NCBI GenBank assembly: GCA_034667545.1
Contig: JAXDJR010000053.1
Location: forward strand, 1 to 6,964
DNA length: 6,964 bases
Direction: 5' to 3'
Source: DATAPE01 sp034667545
GTDB taxonomy: Bacteria; Actinomycetota; CADDZG01; WHSQ01
Shown here: piece by piece, positions 1 through 5,745 of the stretch
Layout: the number at the start of each line of letters is the position of its first letter
Position numbering within the stretch: the first letter of the stretch is position 1
Translations under genes and position numbers: made by a program
Notes under the pieces: generated by a model
Told to the model about the DNA's origin: nothing
Database searches by the model: none
Seen by the model: only the letters and a program-made list of their open reading frames with translations

Positions 1-49
1 CGGCTCCTAGCGCCTAGGCATCCACCGTACGCCCTTAATAACTTGGTAT
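1..49 (-). rRNA. 23S ribosomal RNA, 5' end (partial)
   Basis: Read on the minus strand, these bases give AAGTTATTAAGGGCGTACGG followed by TGGATGCC, the conserved 5' start of bacterial 23S rRNA (compare the start of the Bacillus gene, which has AAGTTAGAAAGGGCGCACGG). The gene continues past the left edge, so only about 49 nt are present. The 5' end is placed near 49 by alignment from memory and may be off by a few bases. The bases just upstream, with CCTTGGAAACTCC at about 71-83, resemble the conserved 3' end of a 16S-23S spacer, but no 16S gene or spacer tRNA lies upstream. Confidence 0.93.
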
Positions 50-260
50 AGATGCTCGCGCTCGCTATGGAGTTTCCAAGGTTCTGTTTCTGGAAGGGCG
101 TTTCATCTCAGACTTCTGTCCTGGAGCATAAAAAACCGCCGGCTTCGAAACTCAAGGCCGGCGGGGTGTCAGGCGATGTTGCGCGTTCTACGCCTAAGCG
201 CCTACCCCAAGGGAACTCTTCGACACACGTTTCCTTCCGTCGTCCTGCAACAGCCTCGCA
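50..260 (-). other. 23S rRNA leader region, noncoding
   Basis: This is the stretch between the putative rRNA promoter and the 23S start, read on the minus strand. The short ORFs in it are unlike any protein I know and appear to be chance. It carries a terminator-like hairpin (130-164) and a spacer-like 3' end next to 23S. It contains no recognisable tRNA, 5S, 6S or SRP RNA. I could not find a clear boxA antitermination element, only a weak TGCTC match just after the hairpin. Confidence 0.6.
130..164 (-). terminator. Rho-independent terminator-like hairpin in the 23S leader
   Basis: On the minus strand CCGCCGGC (157-164) pairs perfectly with GCCGGCGG (136-143) around a 13-nt loop, and six T residues (130-135) follow at once. 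That is the standard form of an intrinsic terminator in the direction of 23S transcription. It could end transcripts from the upstream reductase gene, end a ~125-nt leader RNA, or act as an attenuator in front of 23S. On the plus strand there is no T-tract, so it acts in one direction only. Confidence 0.8.
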
Positions 261-289
261 ATAATAGAGAGACGTTCCGAACGCGTCAA
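261..289 (-). promoter_or_regulatory. Near-consensus sigma-70 promoter for the 23S leader
   Basis: On the minus strand a TTGACG -35 box (284-289) is followed, after exactly 17 bases, by a TATTAT -10 box (261-266). This is a strong housekeeping promoter and stands out in this GC-rich window. Transcription would start near 253-255 and run through the hairpin at 130-164 into the 23S gene. The promoter sits about 40 bases after the stop codon of the PPOX-type gene, as expected if 23S has its own transcription unit. Confidence 0.7.
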
Positions 290-328
290 ACCGGCCCCCG
301 ATGCCGACTTCGAGACCTGCTCGACCTG

Positions 329-730
329 CTACGGATAGGTGAGGATCCGGCGGGGACGAACCGCGACGATGACGCGCTCCTGGCCGGGGCGGTCCCAGTC
401 CTCGCCCGTGTACTTCTGCGACATTCGGTTGATGAACGACTCGGCCGCCTCGGGCTCTTCGTCGATCTCGGCGTCGCCACGCAGCTCTAGATACCGGTAA
501 GGCTCGTCCGGGTCGAGGATCGAGACAGCAACCGCGGGACGGGCCTTTAGGTTCTTGTACTTCTGGCGTGACTTGACCGTGCTGAACAGCAGGCGGCTTC
601 CATCCCAGTCGAACCAGACAGGGTTCGACTGCAACGAACCATCTGCGGCGATCGAGGCGATGTGGGCGAACGCCTTCTTCTGCAGAATCTGGGCGAAGTC
701 GTCGGGCACTGTGGTCTCGCTGGTGACCAT
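329..730 (-). CDS. PPOX-class F420-dependent (pyridoxamine 5'-phosphate oxidase-like) reductase
   Basis: This 133-residue protein has the size and pattern of the split-barrel flavin-binding fold used by PPOX-class F420-dependent enzymes. Family landmarks are FAHIASIAADGSLQSNPVWF (residues 21-40), a TVKSRQKYKNLKARP segment (51-65, the usual cofactor-phosphate contact region) and DPDEPYRYLELRG (73-85). Members are cytoplasmic dimers that bind F420 or FMN and reduce varied small molecules; the substrate here is unknown. The ATG at 730 is chosen because GGAGG lies 8 bases upstream; a TTG at 745 would give five more residues but would use up that binding site. It reads toward the 23S leader and diverges from the DUF1684 gene. 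Whether F420 is really the cofactor cannot be settled from this sequence. Confidence 0.88.
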   Translation of the reverse strand: MVTSETTVPDDFAQILQKKAFAHIASIAADGSLQSNPVWFDWDGSRLLFSTVKSRQKYKNLKARPAVAVSILDPDEPYRYLELRGDAEIDEEPEAAESFINRMSQKYTGEDWDRPGQERVIVAVRPRRILTYP

Positions 731-849
731 CTGTTCAACCTCCAAGTGGTCGCTGTTAGGTTCCCGTCATCGCCGAGCGAAGGTACCCGATGCCGAGCAC
801 TCTCAACCCAGGCTCACCTACCTCACCCTCTCTCTCGGAAAGCTAGGGG

Positions 850-1470
850 ATGAGTCCGCCTCCTGGCGAGTGGGCCGAACTGCTGGACTGGAAGCGGCAG
901 GTGTTCGCTCTGTACGCCCGGATCCGAAGTAACCCCGAGCCCGCGGACGCGTGGAGCGACTGGCGAGGGACGCGCTACGAGTTGTTTCGCGACCATCCGC
1001 AATCGCCCGTTCTGCCTGACGACCGAGAGAACGTCGCCCTCCCCTACTTCGACTACGACCCCGGCGTACGAGTCCTTGCCGAAATTGCGCCTGCTGAGCA
1101 TGCGCACTATGAGATCGCTACCAGCGGAGACGGCACCTACGCGTTCACCCGGGTGGCGACTGCCGCCTTCACTCTGGGTGGAACCGAACAACAGCTCGAG
1201 CTGTACTGGTTGGACGGGTATGGCGGCGGTTTGTTCGTTCCCTTCCGCGATGGAACGGCCGGCACCGAAACGTACGGCGCGGGGCGCTACCTCTTCGACA
1301 CCATCAAAGGCGCCGACCTCGGCATGCACGGCGACCGCATCATCTTCGACTTTAACTTCGCGTTCAATCCGTCGTGCGCGTACGACCCGCGATGGGTGTG
1401 CCCCTTGGCGCCACCGCCCAACCGGCTCGACATCGCGATCCCAGCAGGTGAAAGGTATGCGCCGGCTTAG
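850..1470 (+). CDS. DUF1684 family protein
   Basis: This 206-residue protein shows the hallmark of the DUF1684 family: TYGAGRYLFDTIKGADLG (residues 141-158), then DFNFAFNPSCAYDPRW (167-182) with VCPLAPPPNRL. The N-terminus (ELLDWKRQVFALYARIR, 10-26) is the usual amphipathic opening. The family is widespread in actinobacteria and other bacteria and has no settled biochemical role, so no reaction is assigned. There is no signal peptide or membrane segment, so it is probably cytoplasmic. The ATG at 850 is the first possible start because an in-frame TAG lies two codons upstream. The purine run AGGGG touches the start codon and is too close for a normal ribosome binding site, so initiation may be leaderless or use the weaker GGAAAG further up. 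It converges on the isochorismatase gene with a 47-base gap that has no clear terminator. Confidence 0.87.
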   Translation: MSPPPGEWAELLDWKRQVFALYARIRSNPEPADAWSDWRGTRYELFRDHPQSPVLPDDRENVALPYFDYDPGVRVLAEIAPAEHAHYEIATSGDGTYAFTRVATAAFTLGGTEQQLELYWLDGYGGGLFVPFRDGTAGTETYGAGRYLFDTIKGADLGMHGDRIIFDFNFAFNPSCAYDPRWVCPLAPPPNRLDIAIPAGERYAPA

Positions 1471-1517
1471 AGCGTGCTCACTGTCCGGTCACAGTCACAA
1501 ACATCAGCAGAGGTTGA

Positions 1518-2087
1518 CTAGCCACCCACTCGACTCGCCTCGAGCATGTCGAGGATCTCGCTGGTCGTGGCCGTCTCCCCTAACTTGGGAAATATCCGCT
1601 CGATGCTGTTGGTGTGCGCGTCAGGGTCGCGGTCGGTCATCGCATCGGTTGCGAGTACCACGTTATATCCGTGTTCATACGCCGACCGGGCGGTTGATTC
1701 AACACCCGCGCTCGTTGCGATGCCGGCGAGAACGATCTGCGTGACTCCTAGCTTCGTTATCGAAGCGTCGAGCGGAGTCTCGTGGAAAGCGCCCCACCGC
1801 GTCTTCGTCACGCGAAGATCATCGGGCTGGGGATCCAACTCTTCTGAAAGTTCCGTCCAGTCCGGCGGTGGACTGAAGCCAGACTGACCGGCCTCGGTGC
1901 GCCCGGGCGCTCGGCCGGCGACGTTGACGAGGACGACCGGGAGCCCATGACGACGAAACCCCGCAGCAAGAGTGGCCGCCCGCTCGACCACGTCCTCGAC
2001 CGGATGCACGGTGGAGAGGCCGAGTACTCCTTTCTGCAAGTCGATCACTATCAGAGCTGGTTTGCTGTCGATCGTGCTGAGTGTCAT
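1518..2087 (-). CDS. Isochorismatase-family cysteine-hydrolase-like protein
   Basis: This 189-residue protein has the isochorismatase-like (RutB/nicotinamidase superfamily) fold. The opening ALIVIDLQKGV holds the catalytic Asp (D16), the catalytic Lys is K95 in VTKTRWGAF, and the nucleophile loop reads LAGIATSAGVESTARSAYE (120-138). At the usual catalytic Cys position there is Gly (G128). True isochorismatases also lack this Cys, as does a common hydrolase subgroup with TSxGVExTAR. The substrate is unknown, and thiol-dependent amidase chemistry looks unlikely. The ATG at 2087 is preceded by a good purine site (GGAAGGGGAG at about 2094-2103). The reading frame stays open upstream for 131 further codons, through the MFS remnant, but that part is not homologous to this family. 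It lies downstream of the flavoprotein gene on the same strand. Confidence 0.9.
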   Translation of the reverse strand: MTLSTIDSKPALIVIDLQKGVLGLSTVHPVEDVVERAATLAAGFRRHGLPVVLVNVAGRAPGRTEAGQSGFSPPPDWTELSEELDPQPDDLRVTKTRWGAFHETPLDASITKLGVTQIVLAGIATSAGVESTARSAYEHGYNVVLATDAMTDRDPDAHTNSIERIFPKLGETATTSEILDMLEASRVGG

Positions 2088-2150
2088 GGCGCTCCCCTTC
2101 CTTGAGGTGTGGTCAGGCTGTCGGTAGGGACTGGTTGTGCGGTGAGGCGG

Positions 2151-2410
2151 TCGGCGATCAAACCAAACACCCGCGGCGGCCAGGCAGACGATAGCGCCGA
2201 GAACGAGAGGCGTGCGCGCCCCCGCAGCGTCGGCGAGCCAGCCAAGGAACGGCCCGCCAACGGGTATCGCGCCTCCGAGGATAAAAGTCTGCAACGCGAG
2301 GATCCGTCCGTGAAGACCGGGATCGGCCTCGAGCGCGCCAGCCAGGCCGGTCCGACGATGCGAGCGCCGTCGACGATCGTCCCCCTGCTGACTGCGGAAC
2401 CGACGGGAAT
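2151..2410 (-). pseudogene. Remnant of an MFS (EntS-like, MFS_3) transporter, frameshifted and internally deleted
   Basis: Two pieces of a major-facilitator exporter are visible on the minus strand. The first, in one frame (about 2336-2410), reads GTIVDGARIVGPA, the mid-protein transmembrane motif of MFS_3 exporters. The second, in another frame (2151-2333), reads EADPGLHGRILALQ, then TFILGGAIPVGGPFLGWLAD and a further hydrophobic stretch ending at VWFDRR, which matches the last two helices of the same family. Near 2338-2345 the two frames would join as GPALAGAL if one C were restored. Even then roughly 200 residues between the pieces are missing, as is the whole N-terminal half, which stops next to the flavoprotein stop codon at 2413. 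No native stop codon remains: the second frame runs on into the isochorismatase ATG. It is almost certainly non-functional as a transporter. Confidence 0.72.
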
Positions 2411-2412
2411 CT

Positions 2413-3363
2413 TTAGTTGGAACTGTGCAACTCAGCTTCGGGATCGGGGCCCGGATCGGGAGCCACCGATTCTGTCTCAAAACCTCGCAGCGACATCGCG
2501 CACGCGATCCCCGCCACGGCCCCCTCAGCAGCCGCCACTTGGATCAGCTGTTCGCCGGGCGTGAGGTCTCCGGCTGCGTAGACCCCGTCGACCGAGGTCT
2601 CTCCATGAGGTCCCACTTCCACGTAACCCATCTCATCTATCGCACAACCCAGGGCGCGCGCGAATTCGTTGCGAGGGTGGTGCGCGATGGAGAAGAAGGC
2701 TCGCTGCGCCGAAAGCTGCCGACCCGATCCCAGTCTGACCCCCGTCATGACGCCATCCTCGACATAGAACTCTTCAACCATCTCCTCGATCAGCTCGATG
2801 TCGTAGCGCTTCATCGCTGAGCGGCACGCGTCGTCGCCCTCGAAGGTGTTGCCGTTCGTAACCAACCGCACCTTGGCCCCCCATTCGAGAAGATCGAGGG
2901 CGTACCCGGCGACGTGCTCGCCCCAACCGATGGCCAGCACCTCGAGACCGCTGCTCTCATAGCCGTCGCAACAAGAGCAATGAAAGATGTGACTGCCGTA
3001 GAGCTCCCCGAATCCCGGGATGGAGGGAAATTCGTCGGTAACCCCGGTGCAGAGGATCACGCGCAGGCCGTCGATCAAGCCCCGGTCGGTTCTAAGCGTG
3101 AACCCTTCGGCCGACCGTGATGCCCCTTGGACCTCACCATCTTGAAACTCAACCGTGCTGTACGCCTTGGCATCGGCCTGGGCGGCAGCAAGCAGATCGC
3201 CCGGGGCGGATCCATCTCGCGTCAGGTACCCATGGCTGTGGGTTGCAACGCGGTTCCGTTGTCGGGCAGCATCGACGACGAGCACCTTGCGCCGGTAGCG
3301 TCCAAGCCACAACGCCGCGGCGAGGCCGGCGGGCCCTCCACCGCATATGAGGACGTCTTCCAC
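2413..3363 (-). CDS. Thioredoxin reductase-like FAD/NAD(P)-dependent oxidoreductase
   Basis: This is a two-dinucleotide-fold flavoprotein of 316 residues, the normal length for thioredoxin reductase-like enzymes. The FAD-binding site is VLICGGGPAGLAAAL (4-18). The NAD(P) site contains GWGEHVA (146-152). The C-terminal FAD motif is VDGVYAAGD, followed by helix-forming QVAAAEGAVAG. The redox motif reads HCSCCDGYE: C129 and C132 occupy the CxxC positions of the classical CATCDG, with an extra Cys at 131. It would be a cytoplasmic disulfide or related reductase; the partner is unknown and no thioredoxin gene is nearby. I prefer the GTG at 3363, which puts the FAD motif at the N-terminus as in the family. 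A TTG at 3486 would add 41 residues including a hydrophobic segment, but that stretch is antisense to a better-supported small ORF. No strong ribosome binding site precedes the GTG, so the start is uncertain. Confidence 0.9.
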   Translation of the reverse strand: MEDVLICGGGPAGLAAALWLGRYRRKVLVVDAARQRNRVATHSHGYLTRDGSAPGDLLAAAQADAKAYSTVEFQDGEVQGASRSAEGFTLRTDRGLIDGLRVILCTGVTDEFPSIPGFGELYGSHIFHCSCCDGYESSGLEVLAIGWGEHVAGYALDLLEWGAKVRLVTNGNTFEGDDACRSAMKRYDIELIEEMVEEFYVEDGVMTGVRLGSGRQLSAQRAFFSIAHHPRNEFARALGCAIDEMGYVEVGPHGETSVDGVYAAGDLTPGEQLIQVAAAEGAVAGIACAMSLRGFETESVAPDPGPDPEAELHSSN

Positions 3364-3402
3364 ATCCCAAACCGTAAGGGAGGATGAACGCTCGCCGGAC
3401 CA

Positions 3403-3410
3403 GAGGAGGT
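3403..3410 (+). promoter_or_regulatory. Strong ribosome binding site for the 53-aa ORF
   Basis: GAGGAGGT lies just before the ATG at 3415, with five bases between AGGAGG and the start codon. It is the best Shine-Dalgarno match I found in the window and is the main reason to accept the small ORF downstream. Confidence 0.75.
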
Positions 3411-3414
3411 ATCC

Positions 3415-3576
3415 ATGCCAGACGACAAGAACAAGGACGAGCACGATCGTGAAGGCGAAACCAACAAGCCACCGAGTGATCCACAACCAACGGAAGCACC
3501 TGCGGACGGGCCGGGCAAGTCGGGGGCCGGCGAACAGGATCTAGGCGAGACGAGCCAGGGCGAACCGGGCAACTGA
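3415..3576 (+). CDS. Small acidic, disordered hypothetical protein (53 aa)
   Basis: I do not recognise this protein. It has 53 residues starting MPDDKNKDEHDREGE and ending GETSQGEPGN. It has 14 Asp/Glu against 5 Lys/Arg, plus 8 Pro and 8 Gly. It has no Cys, Trp, Tyr or Phe and almost no aliphatic residues, so it should be soluble and intrinsically disordered. The case for it being real is a near-perfect ribosome binding site (3403-3410) and its place 34 bases ahead of a same-strand coiled-coil gene, suggesting a two-gene operon. It diverges from the flavoprotein with only 51 bases between the starts. Against it is the lack of a known family and its short length. Its antisense strand gives the hydrophobic stretch that would otherwise look like an N-terminal membrane anchor on the flavoprotein. 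Confidence 0.6.
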   Translation: MPDDKNKDEHDREGETNKPPSDPQPTEAPADGPGKSGAGEQDLGETSQGEPGN

Positions 3577-3610
3577 GAAGCCCCACGCGGCGGATCCGTA
3601 AGGTTGCCTC

Positions 3611-4333
3611 GTGACCATCGAGGACGGTGCTACCGACGAACTTTACGCGGCCCCCCTTGACGAGTTCACCGCTCGTCGGAATGTCCGCGCCAAAGAGTTA
3701 TCGGGGGCCGGAGACAAGGAACGAGCGGCCGAGGTAAAGCGCCTCGCGAAACCGAGTGTGGCGGCATGGACGCTGAACCAGTTGGCACGCTCGGATCCGA
3801 CCGGGGTCAACGACCTTCTGGAGAGCGCCGGACGGTTACGTGCCGCTCAGCGCGGCGAGGGCGGAGACCTCCGTGATCTGAATGCTGAGGTGCGCTCGCA
3901 GGTGGCGAAGTTGCTGGGCGAAGCGCAAGGGATCACAGAAGCGAGCGGCCGCCAGGCAACACAGCAGCTGAAGAACCTCGTGACCCAAAGCCTGATGGCC
4001 GCGGCCGCGGATGAAGAGGCGGGCGCTGCCCTTCGCGCCGGCAGATTGTCTCGTGAGCTCGAGCCCGGCGGATTCGACGCGACGGGCAGTGATTCATTCG
4101 AATCGGCGCCGCAGCCCGCGCGCTCGCCTCGCCAGGCCGAGGCCGAAACGCGCGCCGTCGAGCTCGCGGAGGATGCCGACGCAGCCGAAGCCGAAGCTAA
4201 GAAGCTTGCCAAGGAGGCCGGCCGCGCCGAGCGGGAGGCGATGCGCGCCCGCACGAAAGCCGAGGAAGCCACCGCTTCCGCCGCGGCCAAGCGCGCCAAG
4301 GCGGACTCTGCTGCTGGCGTGCTGACGGACTGA
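3611..4333 (+). CDS. Alanine-rich coiled-coil protein of an uncharacterised actinobacterial family
   Basis: This 240-residue protein opens with a conserved-looking block, LYAAPLDEFTARRNVRAKEL (11-30), then GDKERAAEVKRLAKPSVAAW and TLNQLAR (34-60). I recognise this block from unnamed actinobacterial proteins; no function is known to me. The middle (61-150) is predicted helical. Residues about 153-172 form a Gly/Ser/Pro linker, and 175-235 are an Ala/Glu/Lys/Arg-rich heptad-like helix, probably a long coiled coil. There is no signal peptide or membrane span. The GTG at 3611 is used because AAGG lies about 8 bases upstream and the conserved block follows closely. It sits 34 bases after the 53-aa ORF and converges on the anti-sigma gene. 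The Ala-rich tail makes database matches by composition alone unreliable. Confidence 0.82.
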   Translation: MTIEDGATDELYAAPLDEFTARRNVRAKELSGAGDKERAAEVKRLAKPSVAAWTLNQLARSDPTGVNDLLESAGRLRAAQRGEGGDLRDLNAEVRSQVAKLLGEAQGITEASGRQATQQLKNLVTQSLMAAAADEEAGAALRAGRLSRELEPGGFDATGSDSFESAPQPARSPRQAEAETRAVELAEDADAAEAEAKKLAKEAGRAEREAMRARTKAEEATASAAAKRAKADSAAGVLTD

Positions 4334-4454
4334 GCAGCCGCAGGACCCAAGGGTCGGGAGGGTCATGTGCGAGAGGCCGAGCGATCCACGAGCTCGCGCT
4401 GGGTGGACCAAACAACCGGACGGATCCGGGTGCTACTCCGGTCAGCTTGAAGGG
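4334..4454. other. Convergent intergenic gap, no clear signal
   Basis: This 121-base gap lies between the ends of two converging genes, the coiled-coil protein and the anti-sigma factor. It has a few short dyads, such as GACCC-AA-GGGTC, but no hairpin followed by a T-tract on either strand. I could not support a terminator or a gene in it. Confidence 0.5.
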
Positions 4455-5129
4455 TTAGTGCCGGCTGAATTCAGCCTCCAGGGTGCTTCCGTGATCCGGG
4501 ACCAGCCGAACGGTCCACACCGAGCGGAGGTCAACCGGAAGAGCCTTCCCCCAACTGGTAGTCCCTGGAGAGCGCGTAAAGCTGCCGAGCGAAATCTCAG
4601 TGCCATTGCGCGTGACGAGTTTCACCTTGTATCGGTTGGCAGTGTTCGCCCCGTTAAGGACCACGAACACCCACGAGGGCGAGCCCTGATAGGCGAATGC
4701 TTGACCAAGGGGGCGATCGCCACTGTAGAGGGGGGACGACGCGAAGTACTGACCCTGGGCGGCGGCGAATACTTGGCGGTAATGGTTGGCGAAACGGACG
4801 TCGGGTCGAAGAGCTAGATAGGTGCCGCCCGCGCCAGCTATAAGCAGCAATGCTGCCGCTGCCAGGATCATCGCAAGCCTCGGCTTCTTCCTCCTGCCCC
4901 CCCGGTAGCGATCGATCATGCGGCTTTCGAAACCCACCGGCGGTTCTAGAGCGGGGGCCGCCAGCAGCAGCTCGTCGGAAACATCGGACATCTCCTCGAC
5001 GATGGCGCGGCACGCCGGACAGACTGCGAGGTGCTCCAAAGCGCGGGCGCGCTCTTCGCCGCTCGCAATGCCCAAAGCCAGCTCTGCAGCTAGCTCTTGC
5101 ACCTCGTCGCAACCAGACCTAGCGCTCAT
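4455..5129 (-). CDS. Zinc-type (ZAS) transmembrane anti-sigma factor, RskA-like
   Basis: This 224-residue protein has the layout of a membrane-bound anti-sigma factor. A cytoplasmic N-domain carries H33-x3-C37-x2-C40 (EHLAVCPACR), the zinc-binding anti-sigma signature. One membrane span follows at about 85-107 (LAMILAAAALLLIAGAGG), preceded by a basic RGGRRKK stop signal. An external domain of about 115 residues has alternating beta-like segments (SWVFVVLNG, YKVKLVTRNG, ISLGSF), resembling the RskA C-terminal domain. It should bind and hold the sigma factor encoded just upstream and release it on an external signal, probably by proteolysis; the signal is unknown. Its ATG at 5129 lies within the last codons of the sigma gene, an 11-base overlap, with GAGG just ahead at 5136-5139. 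This indicates translational coupling. Confidence 0.9.
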   Translation of the reverse strand: MSARSGCDEVQELAAELALGIASGEERARALEHLAVCPACRAIVEEMSDVSDELLLAAPALEPPVGFESRMIDRYRGGRRKKPRLAMILAAAALLLIAGAGGTYLALRPDVRFANHYRQVFAAAQGQYFASSPLYSGDRPLGQAFAYQGSPSWVFVVLNGANTANRYKVKLVTRNGTEISLGSFTRSPGTTSWGKALPVDLRSVWTVRLVPDHGSTLEAEFSRH

Positions 5130-5676
5130 CTGTCACCTCGAGCTGCGAACGCAGCTTGATCATCGCGGTTCGGATGCGCGTCTTTACTGTTCCGATCGGT
5201 ATCCCTTCCAACTCCGCTATCTCCCTTGCAGTACGCCCGTAGAAAGATGCCAGCAATAAGGCCTGGCGCTGCTCGGCGGGCAGCGTGCTCAATGCTCGAT
5301 GCACGCGCACGCTCTCATGTGCGTTGATCCCAGCATGCTCCGGATCCGGCTCGGTGGAGGGCAACTCCATCGACATCAACACCTCAGGATCGATGGGCTG
5401 AGCCCTCTTAGTCCTTATCCTGTCGACAGCCAGGTTTCTGGTGATCGACAGCAGCCACGTCGAGACCCGGCCCCGACGAGAGTCGTAAGCCGCTGCGTGC
5501 CGCCACGCCCTCACGAAGGTCTCTTGAGCCACCTCTTCAGCGGTGCCTCGGTCTCTGACCACAGTGAGGGCAAGCCCGAAAACCCGGGCCTGAAACCGTC
5601 GGAGGAACGCGGCTGCAGCCTCGGCATCGCCGGATCCCATGGCTGCGAGCAACGACTCATCGGAAATTGACCACAC
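5119..5676 (-). CDS. ECF-family RNA polymerase sigma factor
   Basis: With the GTG at 5676 the protein has 185 residues, typical of ECF (sigma-70 family group 4) factors. Region 2 spans roughly AEAAAAFLRRFQARVFGLAL through EEVAQETFVRAWRHAAAYD to STWLLSITRNLAVDRIR, holding the core-binding and -10-recognition helices. Region 4 reads LSTLPAEQRQALLLASFYG, then TAREIAELEGIPIGTVKTRI, the -35-binding helix-turn-helix. A ~25-residue acidic and proline-containing linker joins them. Upstream in-frame starts exist at 5715 (ATG) and 5775 (GTG). I prefer 5676 because it places the domain near the N-terminus and leaves room for promoters facing the divergent regulator, but neither it nor 5715 has a good ribosome binding site. 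It is co-transcribed with its anti-sigma factor. The pair probably controls its own transcription, as most ECF systems do. Confidence 0.9.
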   Translation of the reverse strand: MWSISDESLLAAMGSGDAEAAAAFLRRFQARVFGLALTVVRDRGTAEEVAQETFVRAWRHAAAYDSRRGRVSTWLLSITRNLAVDRIRTKRAQPIDPEVLMSMELPSTEPDPEHAGINAHESVRVHRALSTLPAEQRQALLLASFYGRTAREIAELEGIPIGTVKTRIRTAMIKLRSQLEVTDER

Positions 5677-5745
5677 AAGGTGATACGGCCGAGGAGGCGG
5701 CGGGGATTGCTCCATCACTCCGGGCGCCCCGAGACACTCGCATCC

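Noticed and set aside
176..490. Plus-strand ORF spanning the 23S leader and the end of the PPOX-type gene
   Set aside because: It is half noncoding leader and half antisense to a recognised gene, with no protein-like features.
823..1329. 168-codon minus-strand ORF opposite the DUF1684 gene
   Set aside because: The plus-strand DUF1684 protein shows strong family motifs; the antisense reading has none.
2425..2820. Plus-strand ORF of 131 codons opposite the flavoprotein gene
   Set aside because: It is antisense to the conserved C-terminal half of the flavoprotein and has no recognisable motif.
3364..3486. N-terminal membrane anchor on the flavoprotein (TTG start at 3486)
   Set aside because: The hydrophobic stretch is the antisense of a hydrophilic ORF with a strong ribosome binding site, the start would be a rare TTG, and the FAD motif normally sits within the first ten residues.
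3847..4350. Long minus-strand Ala/Ser-rich ORF opposite the coiled-coil gene
   Set aside because: It is a typical GC-rich shadow frame; the plus strand has the conserved N-terminal block and a ribosome binding site.
4365..4817. 150-codon plus-strand ORF opposite the anti-sigma gene
   Set aside because: It is antisense to a gene with a clear zinc motif, membrane span and sigma-gene overlap, and its own translation shows no domain or plausible composition.
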